A stretch of DNA of 41,226 nt from CAYUPI01 sp964446585 (GCA_964446585.1 CAYUPI010000048.1:1-41226), one strand, 5' to 3'. Shown: positions 7,780-15,164, numbered from the stretch's first letter. Notes: a model not told the origin generated them from the letters alone. Numbers and translations are program-made.

Positions 7780-10038
7780 TCACCACCACGACCAGAATTC
7801 GACGCGGATGAATCGAATCAACCGGCGGAAGACAATTTCGTAGAGGCGCCGAGCGCCGCAGGAAATCTTGGCGTTGCCGCTCATCTCCGGGCGAAGCGCC
7901 TGAGTCCGGTTATCCAGCTCGGTCACGACTAGAAAGCTTCGCTGCGGCAGGCCGTTGGTCGGGACGGTTGCGACCGGAGAAATAGAAATGACCTTTCCGC
8001 GGAAACTCTGATCGAGATAAGCGCGGGCCTTGAGCACGACCGGCTGCCCGACCTGCACTTCGGAGATCTCCTTTTCCGGCACGGCGATTTCGGCGTTTAC
8101 GGTTTGGAGCTGGTGAACTTCGGCCAGAAGCTCTCCTTTCTTGAGGTTGTTCCCGAGACGCTCCTTGAGGCGGTGAGTGGTGACCACGCCGGCAAGCGGG
8201 CTGACGATGCGCAAGCGCTCGAGCTGGGACTGGAGGTATTTCTGCTGCGCGCCCAGCCGGGTCAGCTCGGCTTGGATCGCCTCGATCTCCTCGGGCCGCG
8301 CGCCGGCGAGGAGGAGCTTGAGCGTGCCTTTGCTCTCTTCCAGTTCGCTGCTGCGCAGCGCCGCGATCTCTGCGGCAGTTTCATAATCCTTTTTCGAGGA
8401 GAGCTTCTCTTCGTACAATGATTTCTCCATGTCGAGCAGGCTCTTGGAGTGTTTCAGCCGCTCCTCGCCTTTGGTCACTGTCGTCCGCGCCAGCTCAATT
8501 TCCTCCGCGCGCGCGCCGCTCTTGAGCATTTTGAACTTCGCATCTTTCTCGGCGATCTCCGCTTTGATTTTCTCCAACTCGGCCCGGTAGTCGCGATCCG
8601 ACAGTCGCGCAATCAAATCACCCGCGCTCACCAGGTCGCCTTCGTCGTGTACGATCTCCTCAACAATGCCTTCGACCTCGGCCCGGACTTCGGCGTTGTG
8701 AATCGGTAGGATTCTGAACTCGCCAGAGATCTTGAAGTCGGTCTTGATGAAATAAAGCGCCGCCGCGGCTACCGCGAGCAATATCAGCGTGCGGGCGAGG
8801 CGTTTCATCCCGCCAATTATACCTTGACGGGCGGTGAAAAGCGATGCCATCGACGTGCCCGCCTTTCGAATGGAGCTGCGGAAAATGGCGACAACCAGAG
8901 CGGCGAACATGAAGCCGCCCCAACCCTGGTAGCGGCGGACCAGGAATGCGCCCAGGCTGAACAGGATGATTCCCAGAAACCATCCCGAATAACTTCCGGC
9001 AAGAATTCCATAAAGCCAGTAGATGCGACGTTCTCGCGCGCTTGGTCTAACGGCGAGTGGCTGGCGCGCGTGAATGATCCGGCGGAGACACGAACCGATA
9101 TACTCGAGCGCGTTTTTGCGGAGGTTGGGAATCTCCAGGTAATCGCTGAGAAGATAATACCCGTCGAGCTTGATGAGCGGGTTGAGATTGAACAAGGTTT
9201 TGATCCCCAGCGTGGTCGCCACCACCAGCGCGAGATAATTCGCGAGCGTCGAGGGATCGGTAAGCCGCCAGAACAGCGTTGCCAGCGCCCAGCAGAATAC
9301 CTCGAACCAGGCGCCGGCCAGCGTCACCAGCAGGCGCTTGCGTTTTTCCGGAAAGAGCCAGGCATCGCTCACGTTGCAATACATGGCCGGCTGGAGGTAG
9401 ATCAGCAGCAGCCCGATCTCATGGACCTTGCCACCGAACCTCTTGCAGGTCAGCCCGTGAGAGAATTCGTGGCCGACCACGATACTCAGGAGAGTCACCC
9501 AGGCCAGCAAAATGGTTTCCGGCCGATAAAGCCGCGACAAGCTCAGGTGCAGCTCCTGCCAATTGACAACCATGACCGCAACCGCGGCAAGGATCACCGC
9601 GACCGAAAACCATGCGAACTGACGCGTGAACAGAAACCGCAGTTTGGGAATCGCGCGCTCGAGCAGCCGATCCGGATCGAACACCTTGAAGCGGAGATAG
9701 AAAACATTTCCCCGAACTCTGCCTGCCTTGGCGGAACGTAACGCCGGCGCCATTTGGCCGCTCTCCGGAACGAGCAATCCCAGATTCTGCAGCTTGGTGG
9801 TAAATTGCTCGAGGGTCTCGCGGGAAAGCTCGCCTCCGAAATGTTCCTCGGCGCGGCGACGGATCTCTTCGAGAGTCGTGACGCCGTCGAATTGTCGCGC
9901 GATGAAGTGCTCCGGCGCTTTCAGGCGAACAAATCGGCCGACGACCGGGTCCTTGACGACGAACACCTCGCCCCCGGGCAAATCCTGACGGCTCACAACC
10001 AGATCGCTACGCAGCCTGAGTTGTGCCGTGGCAAGCAT
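7780..10038 (-). CDS. PqqD-like / M50 peptidase / HlyD fusion, peptide maturation and export
   Basis: A 752-residue membrane protein with three parts. Residues about 18-92 resemble the PqqD winged-helix fold (LPGGEVFVVKDP, FDGVTTLEEI, LQNLGLL), which in RiPP systems binds leader peptides. Residues 140-430 are a polytopic M50 zinc peptidase with HEFSH (H190, E191, H194) and the distal motif NLNPLIKLDGYYLLSD (D292). Residues 430-735 are a HlyD/membrane-fusion part: one membrane segment, a lipoyl half-motif (AEVEGIVEEIVHDEGDLVSAG), a long coiled-coil hairpin at about 490-620, the second lipoyl half (IVSPLAGVVTTHRL), and a barrel. Such fusions are annotated as putative peptide zinc metalloproteases. 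It probably recognises, cleaves and passes out the small peptide encoded just upstream. No ABC ATPase is adjacent. The start has no clear Shine-Dalgarno and lies just after a hairpin. Confidence 0.92.
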   Translation of the reverse strand: MLATAQLRLRSDLVVSRQDLPGGEVFVVKDPVVGRFVRLKAPEHFIARQFDGVTTLEEIRRRAEEHFGGELSRETLEQFTTKLQNLGLLVPESGQMAPALRSAKAGRVRGNVFYLRFKVFDPDRLLERAIPKLRFLFTRQFAWFSVAVILAAVAVMVVNWQELHLSLSRLYRPETILLAWVTLLSIVVGHEFSHGLTCKRFGGKVHEIGLLLIYLQPAMYCNVSDAWLFPEKRKRLLVTLAGAWFEVFCWALATLFWRLTDPSTLANYLALVVATTLGIKTLFNLNPLIKLDGYYLLSDYLEIPNLRKNALEYIGSCLRRIIHARQPLAVRPSARERRIYWLYGILAGSYSGWFLGIILFSLGAFLVRRYQGWGGFMFAALVVAIFRSSIRKAGTSMASLFTARQGIIGGMKRLARTLILLAVAAAALYFIKTDFKISGEFRILPIHNAEVRAEVEGIVEEIVHDEGDLVSAGDLIARLSDRDYRAELEKIKAEIAEKDAKFKMLKSGARAEEIELARTTVTKGEERLKHSKSLLDMEKSLYEEKLSSKKDYETAAEIAALRSSELEESKGTLKLLLAGARPEEIEAIQAELTRLGAQQKYLQSQLERLRIVSPLAGVVTTHRLKERLGNNLKKGELLAEVHQLQTVNAEIAVPEKEISEVQVGQPVVLKARAYLDQSFRGKVISISPVATVPTNGLPQRSFLVVTELDNRTQALRPEMSGNAKISCGARRLYEIVFRRLIRFIRVEFWSWW

Positions 10039-10060
10039 TCAGTGTCGGAATGGAAGAAAA

Positions 10061-10091
10061 GACAGGGCCGCCGGAACCGGGCGACCCTGTC
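10061..10091 (-). terminator. Intrinsic terminator or attenuator between peptide and maturation genes
   Basis: On the minus-strand transcript a 12-bp stem (GACAGGGUCGCC with GGCGGCCCUGUC, containing one U-G pair) closes a 7-base loop and is followed by UUUUCUUCC. On the plus strand the same position would be a C-A mismatch, so the structure is better on the minus strand. It begins 15 bases after the stop of the peptide gene and ends 22 bases before the start of the export gene. This layout would give abundant short peptide mRNA with partial read-through into the enzymes, as is common in bacteriocin and RiPP operons. Confidence 0.75.
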
Positions 10092-10106
10092 GGCTAGTTG
10101 TCAGGA

Positions 10107-10271
10107 TTACGGATTGTGGTTGCCGCCGCCCTGGTTTCCAGGCTGGCCTTCGTAGCCTTTCAGTCCGTTGCCTTGATTTCCAGGCTGGCCTTCATAACCG
10201 AGCGAGCCATTGGCATCGGGAGCGATGCGCTCCTCTAGCACTTCAACGTCCAGTTTGATCTCTTCCTTCAT
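10107..10271 (-). CDS. Small Gly-rich repeat peptide, candidate RiPP precursor
   Basis: A 54-residue peptide. Residues 1-19 are charged and Gly-free, ending in the motif LEERIAPD (12-19), and look like a leader. Residues 20-54 are Gly/Asn/Gln-rich and contain the identical decapeptide GYEGQPGNQG twice (25-34 and 39-48), 14 residues apart, then GGGNHNP. It has no Cys, Ser only at 23, and no hydrophobic segment, so it is not a classical signal-peptide substrate. Coding is supported by a perfect GGAGGTGA Shine-Dalgarno (10278-10285) six bases before ATG, and by the repeats: the four base differences between the two 30-base copies are all silent third-position changes. Downstream come a hairpin, a PqqD/M50/HlyD protein and an oxygenase. 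Function is inferred from this context; I know no named family for it. Confidence 0.85.
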   Translation of the reverse strand: MKEEIKLDVEVLEERIAPDANGSLGYEGQPGNQGNGLKGYEGQPGNQGGGNHNP

Positions 10272-10277
10272 CTCTTG

Positions 10278-10285
10278 TCACCTCC
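10278..10285 (-). promoter_or_regulatory. Perfect Shine-Dalgarno of the small peptide gene
   Basis: GGAGGTGA on the minus strand matches the 16S anti-Shine-Dalgarno in all eight positions, preceded by another GGAGG-like run, and is six bases before ATG. It is far stronger than the sites of nearby genes and fixes the start of the 54-residue peptide. Confidence 0.85.
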
Positions 10286-10629
10286 CTCCGGTGTTAACGT
10301 TGTGGGGTCACTGCGGGTTGAAACTTGACCAGGTAATCAACGGAGAATCGAGTGGTCCAAAGCAGAGGCAAAGTCCGCGCGTCTATCCAGGACGGCACCC
10401 TCGCTTTGCCTTTGTTCCTGCCAGCATCTACGTATCCCATACCCCAATTCTCCGCGGCTCCTCAGTGCACACTCCAGCCTTTGGCCAGCCGCTTTGAAAT
10501 CTGCAGCAGCCAGACGGACCGACGCTCTGAGAGATCCTGGTTTTGAATTGACAAACGTTTCTGCGGCAATATTGGCAACCGGGAAATTCAGGTGGCCCCT
10601 TCCTTGTGGCGAGGCCCTCTCCTGTCCAA

Positions 10630-10762
10630 GCCAATCATACTCATACTCTTGCTCTTACTCTTTCTCTTAACCTTAACCGCCTTCCGCACGGCTCCTGGCT
10701 TCTCCGAACGTGTGGATTGAGATTAGGATTAGGATCGAGAACACGATCAAGAAAGCGGTTTC
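10630..10762. repeat. Hexamer-periodic inverted repeat
   Basis: The left arm (about 10630-10680) is a pyrimidine-rich run of degenerate hexamers such as TACTCT, TGCTCT, TACTCT, TTCTCT, TAACCT. The right arm (about 10718-10762) is the purine-rich counterpart (GATTAG, GATTAG, GATCGAG, ATCAAG). The arms can pair imperfectly around a GC-rich loop. A similar tract (CTTACTCTTTTTCTTAATCG) occurs at about 20680-20705. This is probably a dispersed intergenic element. Confidence 0.55.
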
Positions 10763-11010
10763 TGAGTTGGGCGCACGGTGGCAGAGCAAGCAAAACGAAA
10801 TCATCTGGACAGACCCCGGGAACTTCCAATGATTTTCTCATGACTGCTCGGGCCCCATCCGCCAGCGTGCCGAGCCAAGCAATTCAATAACCGGCAATTT
10901 CAGTCCGGAAGGCGCAACTTACGATCTGCAATGACGGCGGCCGGTTGCCCCAAAAATCTTTGAAGACGGAGCTGCATACGCAATAATTCAGGTGTATCGC
11001 AAGTGGCACT

Positions 11011-11379
11011 ATGCCTAAAAAAGCGCTCCAACGAGAAGCAACGCTGCGCCCGCGCCTGCGCGTGCTGTTACGTGGCCAGATCGCGCTGGGGCCCGGGCGT
11101 GTGGACTTGCTTGAGTTCATCGCTGAAACTCAAAGTCTGCGCGCTGCCGCCGAGCGTATGGGAATGTCCTACATGAGAGCCTGGAAGATGGTGAAGTCGC
11201 TAAACGCCTGGTTTCGGCCTGCTCTGGTTGATTTGACACGCGGGGGCAAACGCGGCGGGGGTGCGAAGCTGACAGAAACCGGCCGTAAAGTAATCGCCCT
11301 TTATCGGGGGATGGAGGTGCAATCTCAGCGCGCCGTAAACGAGACCTGGAAGCAGCTCCAAACCTTCCTGGCTCGGTGA
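11011..11379 (+). CDS. ModE-like winged-helix DNA-binding protein
   Basis: A 122-residue protein matching the N-terminal DNA-binding domain of ModE (LysR-type winged helix). The helix-turn-helix spans about residues 41-65 (QSLRAAAERMGMSYMRAWKM, then VKSLN), and the wing contains a Gly/Lys-rich turn (TRGGKRGGG) followed by LTETG. The C-terminal molybdate-binding (MOP/TOBE) domains of full ModE are absent, as in many stand-alone homologues. No molybdate transporter or molybdoenzyme gene lies in the window, so the ligand and target are unknown. It is transcribed away from the peptide operon, 739 bp off. Confidence 0.88.
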   Translation: MPKKALQREATLRPRLRVLLRGQIALGPGRVDLLEFIAETQSLRAAAERMGMSYMRAWKMVKSLNAWFRPALVDLTRGGKRGGGAKLTETGRKVIALYRGMEVQSQRAVNETWKQLQTFLAR

Positions 11380-11394
11380 TCTCCCGCCCCCTGT

Positions 11395-12204
11395 CTAGTA
11401 CTTGCCCACTCCTGCGTCACTAATCGTCCCGGTCAGCCAGCGAACGTCATCACGGCCCGGGTCGCCGGTACCGCAGCCCACGTATCCACCTGTGAAGGAT
11501 TGCACCTGTCCGGTGAGGAACAGAATATTGACACGACGACTGTGCCTTGCGACCGGAGAGTAAGCGTTTTTGGAAGGGTAGGTGGCAGAGTAGGGGCCGG
11601 GTGCGTCGGCCAGCGTCACAACCTGGGAGGGTTGAAGAACTTCGCCAAATTTGGTGGCTTCCGTTTTGCCGGAATCGCCCCAGGGACACAAGTTCATGTT
11701 CATTCCGTAGGGCAGGAAGTGATTGCTGCCGGGGTCGATTGCAACGGGACAGACGAACACCGAATTGGCTCCTGCTAGCAATTTATAATTGTTGGTAAAG
11801 AGCTGCTGGTAGGGCGGGAAGCTCAAATAAGGAGGCAGCGCGTTGAACCAGTCCTCAGGCCGGTCAATCTGCTCCAGCAGCTTCACGCCCTGGCCGCGGC
11901 GCGGAAGGTAGTCCCGGTTGTCATCGGCGTACTGGCGGTAAGCCAGGCCCCATTGCCGGAGATTGCTCGCGCACTGGGCTGAACGGCCTCTCGCCTTCGC
12001 CTGGCTGACCGCGGGCAACAACAGACCTGCCAACACGGCGATGATTGCGATGACAATCAAGAGCTCCAACAATGTAAATGCGAACCTTGAACGCTGTCGC
12101 TTCACACGTGCCAATTCGTATAAGGGATCCAGGGATGTGTCTGCCGCTTTAACTGATCGCACGCCGACCGACAAAACAGAGAAATCCCGCAAAGCCGAGC
12201 GCAA
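11395..12204 (-). CDS. Prepilin-type N-terminal cleavage/methylation protein (pseudopilin-like)
   Basis: A pseudopilin-like secreted protein typical of Verrucomicrobiota and Planctomycetota. The prepilin signal is RFA-FTLLELLIVIAIIAVLAG with Glu at mature position 5, followed by LLPAVSQAKARGRSAQCASN and LRQWGLAYRQYADDN, the usual helix of this family. The head ends in SRRVNILFLTGQVQSF, a divergent form of the C-terminal H-X9-DG motif. The longest start (12204) gives a 40-residue leader and overlaps the end of the upstream PEP-CTERM gene by 56 bp; a GTG at 12105 would give a short basic leader (VKRQRSRFA) without overlap and may be the true start. Confidence 0.85.
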   Translation of the reverse strand: MRSALRDFSVLSVGVRSVKAADTSLDPLYELARVKRQRSRFAFTLLELLIVIAIIAVLAGLLLPAVSQAKARGRSAQCASNLRQWGLAYRQYADDNRDYLPRRGQGVKLLEQIDRPEDWFNALPPYLSFPPYQQLFTNNYKLLAGANSVFVCPVAIDPGSNHFLPYGMNMNLCPWGDSGKTEATKFGEVLQPSQVVTLADAPGPYSATYPSKNAYSPVARHSRRVNILFLTGQVQSFTGGYVGCGTGDPGRDDVRWLTGTISDAGVGKY

Positions 12205-12910
12205 GCGGGCCGGGTTCAGGTACGACGCTGACCGTTAACAAAGGCCGGGCGGATGCGGTTCCGAAGCTGCGGGAGTCAAAGAGGCCGCTGACGGCGCTGT
12301 CGGCGGCGAATATGCGCAAGCTGACATTATTACCCGAGAGGATGTCGGCCGCAAAAGAGGGCGTGAGGCCCAGCGTGTACGTCGCATTCCCGGTGGTGGC
12401 GCCGCTGAAGCTGAAGTTCCCCAGGGCTTCATCTGCCCCGCTGAGAAAACTGTTAAGCGTCGAGAATGATATCCCGGTGAGGCTCGGCGAAGCCGGGGTG
12501 CCCGTCCCTTCGGTCCAGGAATCATTTTGCATCCAGAAAATCCCAAGCTGTCCGGCGGCTGATGCGTTGAATATAGCGTTATTCGGCGCGGCGGCGGTCA
12601 ACTGCAGTGTGGCCGACTGAATACTCCACTGGCCGGCTCCGAATTGGCTGTCAAACGAGCTTTTGGCGCCAGCGAGGCTGAATTGGAGGACGCTCTGAAA
12701 CTCTCCCTGCGCCAGGCCCGGGGCGGCAACCGAAATAGCCCCGGCGCCGCCGTAATTGTTGCCGCTCAGGTTTCCGGTCGGACCAGGGGTGACGAAGGCA
12801 TCGGCCGACGGGTTGATGCTGGAGCTCGCTGCTGCCGAACTCCAAACGGGAATCAGCCAAATACCAAGCTGGGCAGTAAGAATTGAAACGCGAATCAGGA
12901 TTGTCTTCAT
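12149..12910 (-). CDS. PEP-CTERM-anchored DNRLRE-type surface protein
   Basis: A 253-residue exported protein. Residues 1-27 are a signal peptide. The body carries the DNRLRE/CBM96-like beta-sandwich pattern: NPSADAFVTPG, NYGGAGAISV, a line like FQSVLQFSLAG, IQSATLQL, and NNVSLRIFAADS with LFDSRSFGTASARPLLTV near the end. The tail VPEPGPLALGFAGFLCFVG with RRAIS is a complete PEP-CTERM sorting signal (PEP motif, hydrophobic stretch, Arg cluster). An exosortase would cut it and link it to the envelope; none is encoded here. It is divergent from a paralogue 30-105 bp away and its 3' end overlaps the pseudopilin frame. Confidence 0.88.
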   Translation of the reverse strand: MKTILIRVSILTAQLGIWLIPVWSSAAASSSINPSADAFVTPGPTGNLSGNNYGGAGAISVAAPGLAQGEFQSVLQFSLAGAKSSFDSQFGAGQWSIQSATLQLTAAAPNNAIFNASAAGQLGIFWMQNDSWTEGTGTPASPSLTGISFSTLNSFLSGADEALGNFSFSGATTGNATYTLGLTPSFAADILSGNNVSLRIFAADSAVSGLFDSRSFGTASARPLLTVSVVPEPGPLALGFAGFLCFVGRRAIS

Positions 12911-12940
12911 GCGGTATATTTCTTAGAATATATCGACTGC

Positions 12941-13945
12941 GTGAAAAGTAAATCGAAAAATCGCATTTTGAATTTCCGGCGCGGGCGACTCTTTCGCTCC
13001 GTTCTCGAATTGGCCATGAATCCCGGGGCGGTGTCCGCGCTTCTTCTGCGCGCGGCCCTCATGGCAGCGCTCTCCGCCGCCGAGTTTGCCACCGGACAGG
13101 TTATGGTTGTCTCGGTAACTCCCGATGCCGACTCTTTTGTCCGCTCCGCGGCGCCTGACAGCAATTACGGCGGCGGTGGGGCGCTGTCCCTTTCCGGGTC
13201 GGCAGCCGTGAATGGATCCGGCCAGCAGAACGGATTGTTCGACACATTGATTCGGTTTCCCACGAGCAACGTCGTCTCATCGCTGGATCAGGCTTTTGGG
13301 AATCAGGATTGGCTCGTCACCGGATTTCGATTGCTGGTGACTGAGCAGGCGGCACCCGATAGTGCGATCTTCAATCGGGGAGTGGGCGCCTTCGAGATCC
13401 GGTGGTTGTCTGCCGACAACTGGCTTGAAGGGACCGGCAGGCCGATAGCGTCGACCAGCGATGGAATAACCTGGCAGGATTTGCCCACGATTCTGAATTC
13501 GAACATGGATGTCTCTCTTGGAGTCTTTACCAATTCCGGAGCGGACGGGCTGATCTCTTTCGCACTGCCAACTGCCGGGAGTTTCCTTGCCGAGGTGCGT
13601 TCGGGCGGAGAAGTGAGCCTCTATTGCACCGCGCGAAGTCCGCAGGTAGGTTTTACCTTCAATTCAAGGAGCTTCGCCAACACGAACTCCTGGCCGACGC
13701 TGGAAGTATCCGCCTTGGCGAATCCTAGGCCTCGAATAGATTTGATCTCGCTGGTCGGAAGCAACGTGTGCGTCAAGTTTGGGACCGTCTCCAACTGGAC
13801 GTACGTTGTCCAGGGCGCTGACGGATGGCCGGCAAGCTGGTCCAATTTGCTGACGGTGGCCGCCGAGCCGACCAACGGGCAGGCTGTCTATATCGAAGCA
13901 GCCACAAACCGTAGCAAGCTATACCGGCTATTGGTCTCGCCCTGA
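12941..13945 (+). CDS. DNRLRE-type secreted protein, paralogue of the PEP-CTERM neighbour
   Basis: Up to 334 residues. The body matches the divergent neighbour step for step: TPDADSFVRS, NYGGGGALSLSG, LFDTLIRFPTSNV, WLVTGFRLLVTE, APDSAIFNRG, WLEGTGRP, and FTFNSRSFANTNSWPTLEVS. Instead of a PEP-CTERM tail it ends in a beta-domain (WTYVVQGADGWPASWSNL, closing with KLYRLLVSP), which is common at the ends of secreted verrucomicrobial proteins. The first codon at 12941 is GTG and gives an unusually long basic start; ATG at 13016 (MNPGAVSALLLRAALMAAL) begins a normal signal peptide and may be the true start. Function is probably carbohydrate or surface binding. Confidence 0.83.
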   Translation: MKSKSKNRILNFRRGRLFRSVLELAMNPGAVSALLLRAALMAALSAAEFATGQVMVVSVTPDADSFVRSAAPDSNYGGGGALSLSGSAAVNGSGQQNGLFDTLIRFPTSNVVSSLDQAFGNQDWLVTGFRLLVTEQAAPDSAIFNRGVGAFEIRWLSADNWLEGTGRPIASTSDGITWQDLPTILNSNMDVSLGVFTNSGADGLISFALPTAGSFLAEVRSGGEVSLYCTARSPQVGFTFNSRSFANTNSWPTLEVSALANPRPRIDLISLVGSNVCVKFGTVSNWTYVVQGADGWPASWSNLLTVAAEPTNGQAVYIEAATNRSKLYRLLVSP

Positions 13946-13952
13946 GCCAGCC

Positions 13953-15164
13953 TCACAGCAATTCCAGCGCATTGGCCAGAGATTCGTACTCCGGTAACGA
14001 ATTGTAAATCTGCGCCGAGATCCGAAACCAGCGCCGCCCCGGCCCGCCGAATCGCATGAAAGGCACTTCGATCCCGAACTCGTCATAAAGCCGCAATTGT
14101 TCGGCGTCGATCCTGCCGGCTTTGGGCACCCCCTGAAACCTTTCCGGAAGCGAAAGCGTCGCCATAGCGCCGAGCATGGATTCCGGGCAGGGCGGCTCCA
14201 CGTCCAGCCGCCGGCACAAAAGGCGCCGGGCGGCCACGGCGAGGTTGTGATTGCGTTCCCGCAATTCACGCCATCCGCCCGGCAACAACCCCCCCATCCA
14301 ATCCAGAGCCGCTCCAGCGCAAAACCAGGCCGTCGGATCAAATGTGCCCGCCCAATCGAATCGATCCTGAAAAGGACGATACCCCCTCCGCCGCGTGTTG
14401 TGGCCGTGGCTGATCACCGCGGGGTGAATGCCGTTCTGCTTATCTTCCCGGACCCAGAGAAATCCCGCTCCTTTGGGCGCGCAAACCCATTTGTGCAAAT
14501 TGCCAGTGTAATAGGCCGCATTCAATTTGGTGACGTCCAGCGGTATCATCCCCGGCGCGTGCGCTCCATCGACCAGCGTTTCGACACCGCGCGCCTCGAG
14601 TTCGCGTACGATGCGCTCGACCGGCAGGACCAGGCCTGTATTGCTGGCCACGTGATCGATCATAGCCAATCGTGTGCGAGACGTCACCGCGTCCAGGATC
14701 GACTGGACGGCTTCCTCCGCGCGCCGGAGCGGAAACGGCACATGGGCGACCTGGACCTTTGCCTCGGCTCGCCCGGCAATTTCCACCAGCACGTTACGGC
14801 AGGCGTTGTAATCGAGATTTGTCGTCAGCAAGGCATCGCCGCGCCGCAACCGGAGCGAGCGGATCACGGCGTTGACGCCAACGGTGGCGTTGGTCGTGAA
14901 AACGAGGTCCTGCGCTCGCGCCCCGATGAAGCGAGCGACGGTCCTGCGCGCCGGTTCCAGCAATTCTTCATATCTCCTCCACAAAAACTGCACCGGCTCG
15001 GCTTCCATTTGCCGCCGCAGCTCAGCTTGCAGCTTCAGAATCGGCTTCGGGCAAGACCCGAAGGAACCGTGATTGAGGAACACAATCCCGGGAGCCAGCG
15101 GCCAATGTTTGCGAAAAACGGAAGGAGCCGGTCGCCCCAGCCTGCGCTGCTTCATCCCGGCCAT
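13953..15164 (-). CDS. Class V aminotransferase, isopenicillin-N-epimerase-like
   Basis: A PLP enzyme of 403 residues. It begins with FLNHGSFG, the N-terminal signature of the isopenicillin-N epimerase/cysteine desulfurase branch, then FTTNATVGVNAV for cofactor phosphate, VDGAHAPGMIPLDV with the PLP-binding Asp, and GNLHKWVCAPKGAGF with the Schiff-base lysine K225. The C-terminal domain ends RWFRISAQIYNSLPEYESL. Likely reactions are racemisation, beta-elimination or aminotransfer on an amino acid; the substrate cannot be read from sequence. The frame is open further upstream to 15404, but that part overlaps the promoter region of the divergent permease and looks non-coding, so the ATG at 15164 is chosen. 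It ends 7 bp from the convergent DNRLRE gene. Confidence 0.9.
   Translation of the reverse strand: MAGMKQRRLGRPAPSVFRKHWPLAPGIVFLNHGSFGSCPKPILKLQAELRRQMEAEPVQFLWRRYEELLEPARRTVARFIGARAQDLVFTTNATVGVNAVIRSLRLRRGDALLTTNLDYNACRNVLVEIAGRAEAKVQVAHVPFPLRRAEEAVQSILDAVTSRTRLAMIDHVASNTGLVLPVERIVRELEARGVETLVDGAHAPGMIPLDVTKLNAAYYTGNLHKWVCAPKGAGFLWVREDKQNGIHPAVISHGHNTRRRGYRPFQDRFDWAGTFDPTAWFCAGAALDWMGGLLPGGWRELRERNHNLAVAARRLLCRRLDVEPPCPESMLGAMATLSLPERFQGVPKAGRIDAEQLRLYDEFGIEVPFMRFGGPGRRWFRISAQIYNSLPEYESLANALELL

Larger units (their letters stand above)
10272..11010. other. 739-bp region without a convincing gene
   Basis: This stretch should contain the promoter of the small peptide gene (minus strand) and of the ModE-like gene (plus strand), but I see no clear -35/-10 pair. 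Short frames on both strands (for example 10428-10634 minus and 10606-10890 plus) lack ribosome-binding sites and protein-like composition. The segment 10440-10640 reads like dispersed non-coding sequence, and 10630-10762 holds a periodic inverted repeat listed separately. Confidence 0.5.

Noticed and set aside
8824..9741. 305-residue plus-strand frame within the M50-HlyD gene
   Set aside because: Antisense frame without domains; the minus-strand gene has HEFSH and lipoyl motifs.
10118..10200. Two similar 30-bp units resembling the start of a CRISPR array
   Set aside because: They are the coding repeats of the small peptide; the differences are silent codon changes and there are only two copies.
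10428..10634. Short frames in the 10272-11010 region as further precursor peptides
   Set aside because: No Shine-Dalgarno, no repeat or leader similarity to the 54-residue peptide, and composition like dispersed non-coding repeats.
11011..11379. ModE-like gene as the regulator of molybdate uptake
   Set aside because: The molybdate-binding domains and any mod genes are missing, so only DNA binding is claimed.
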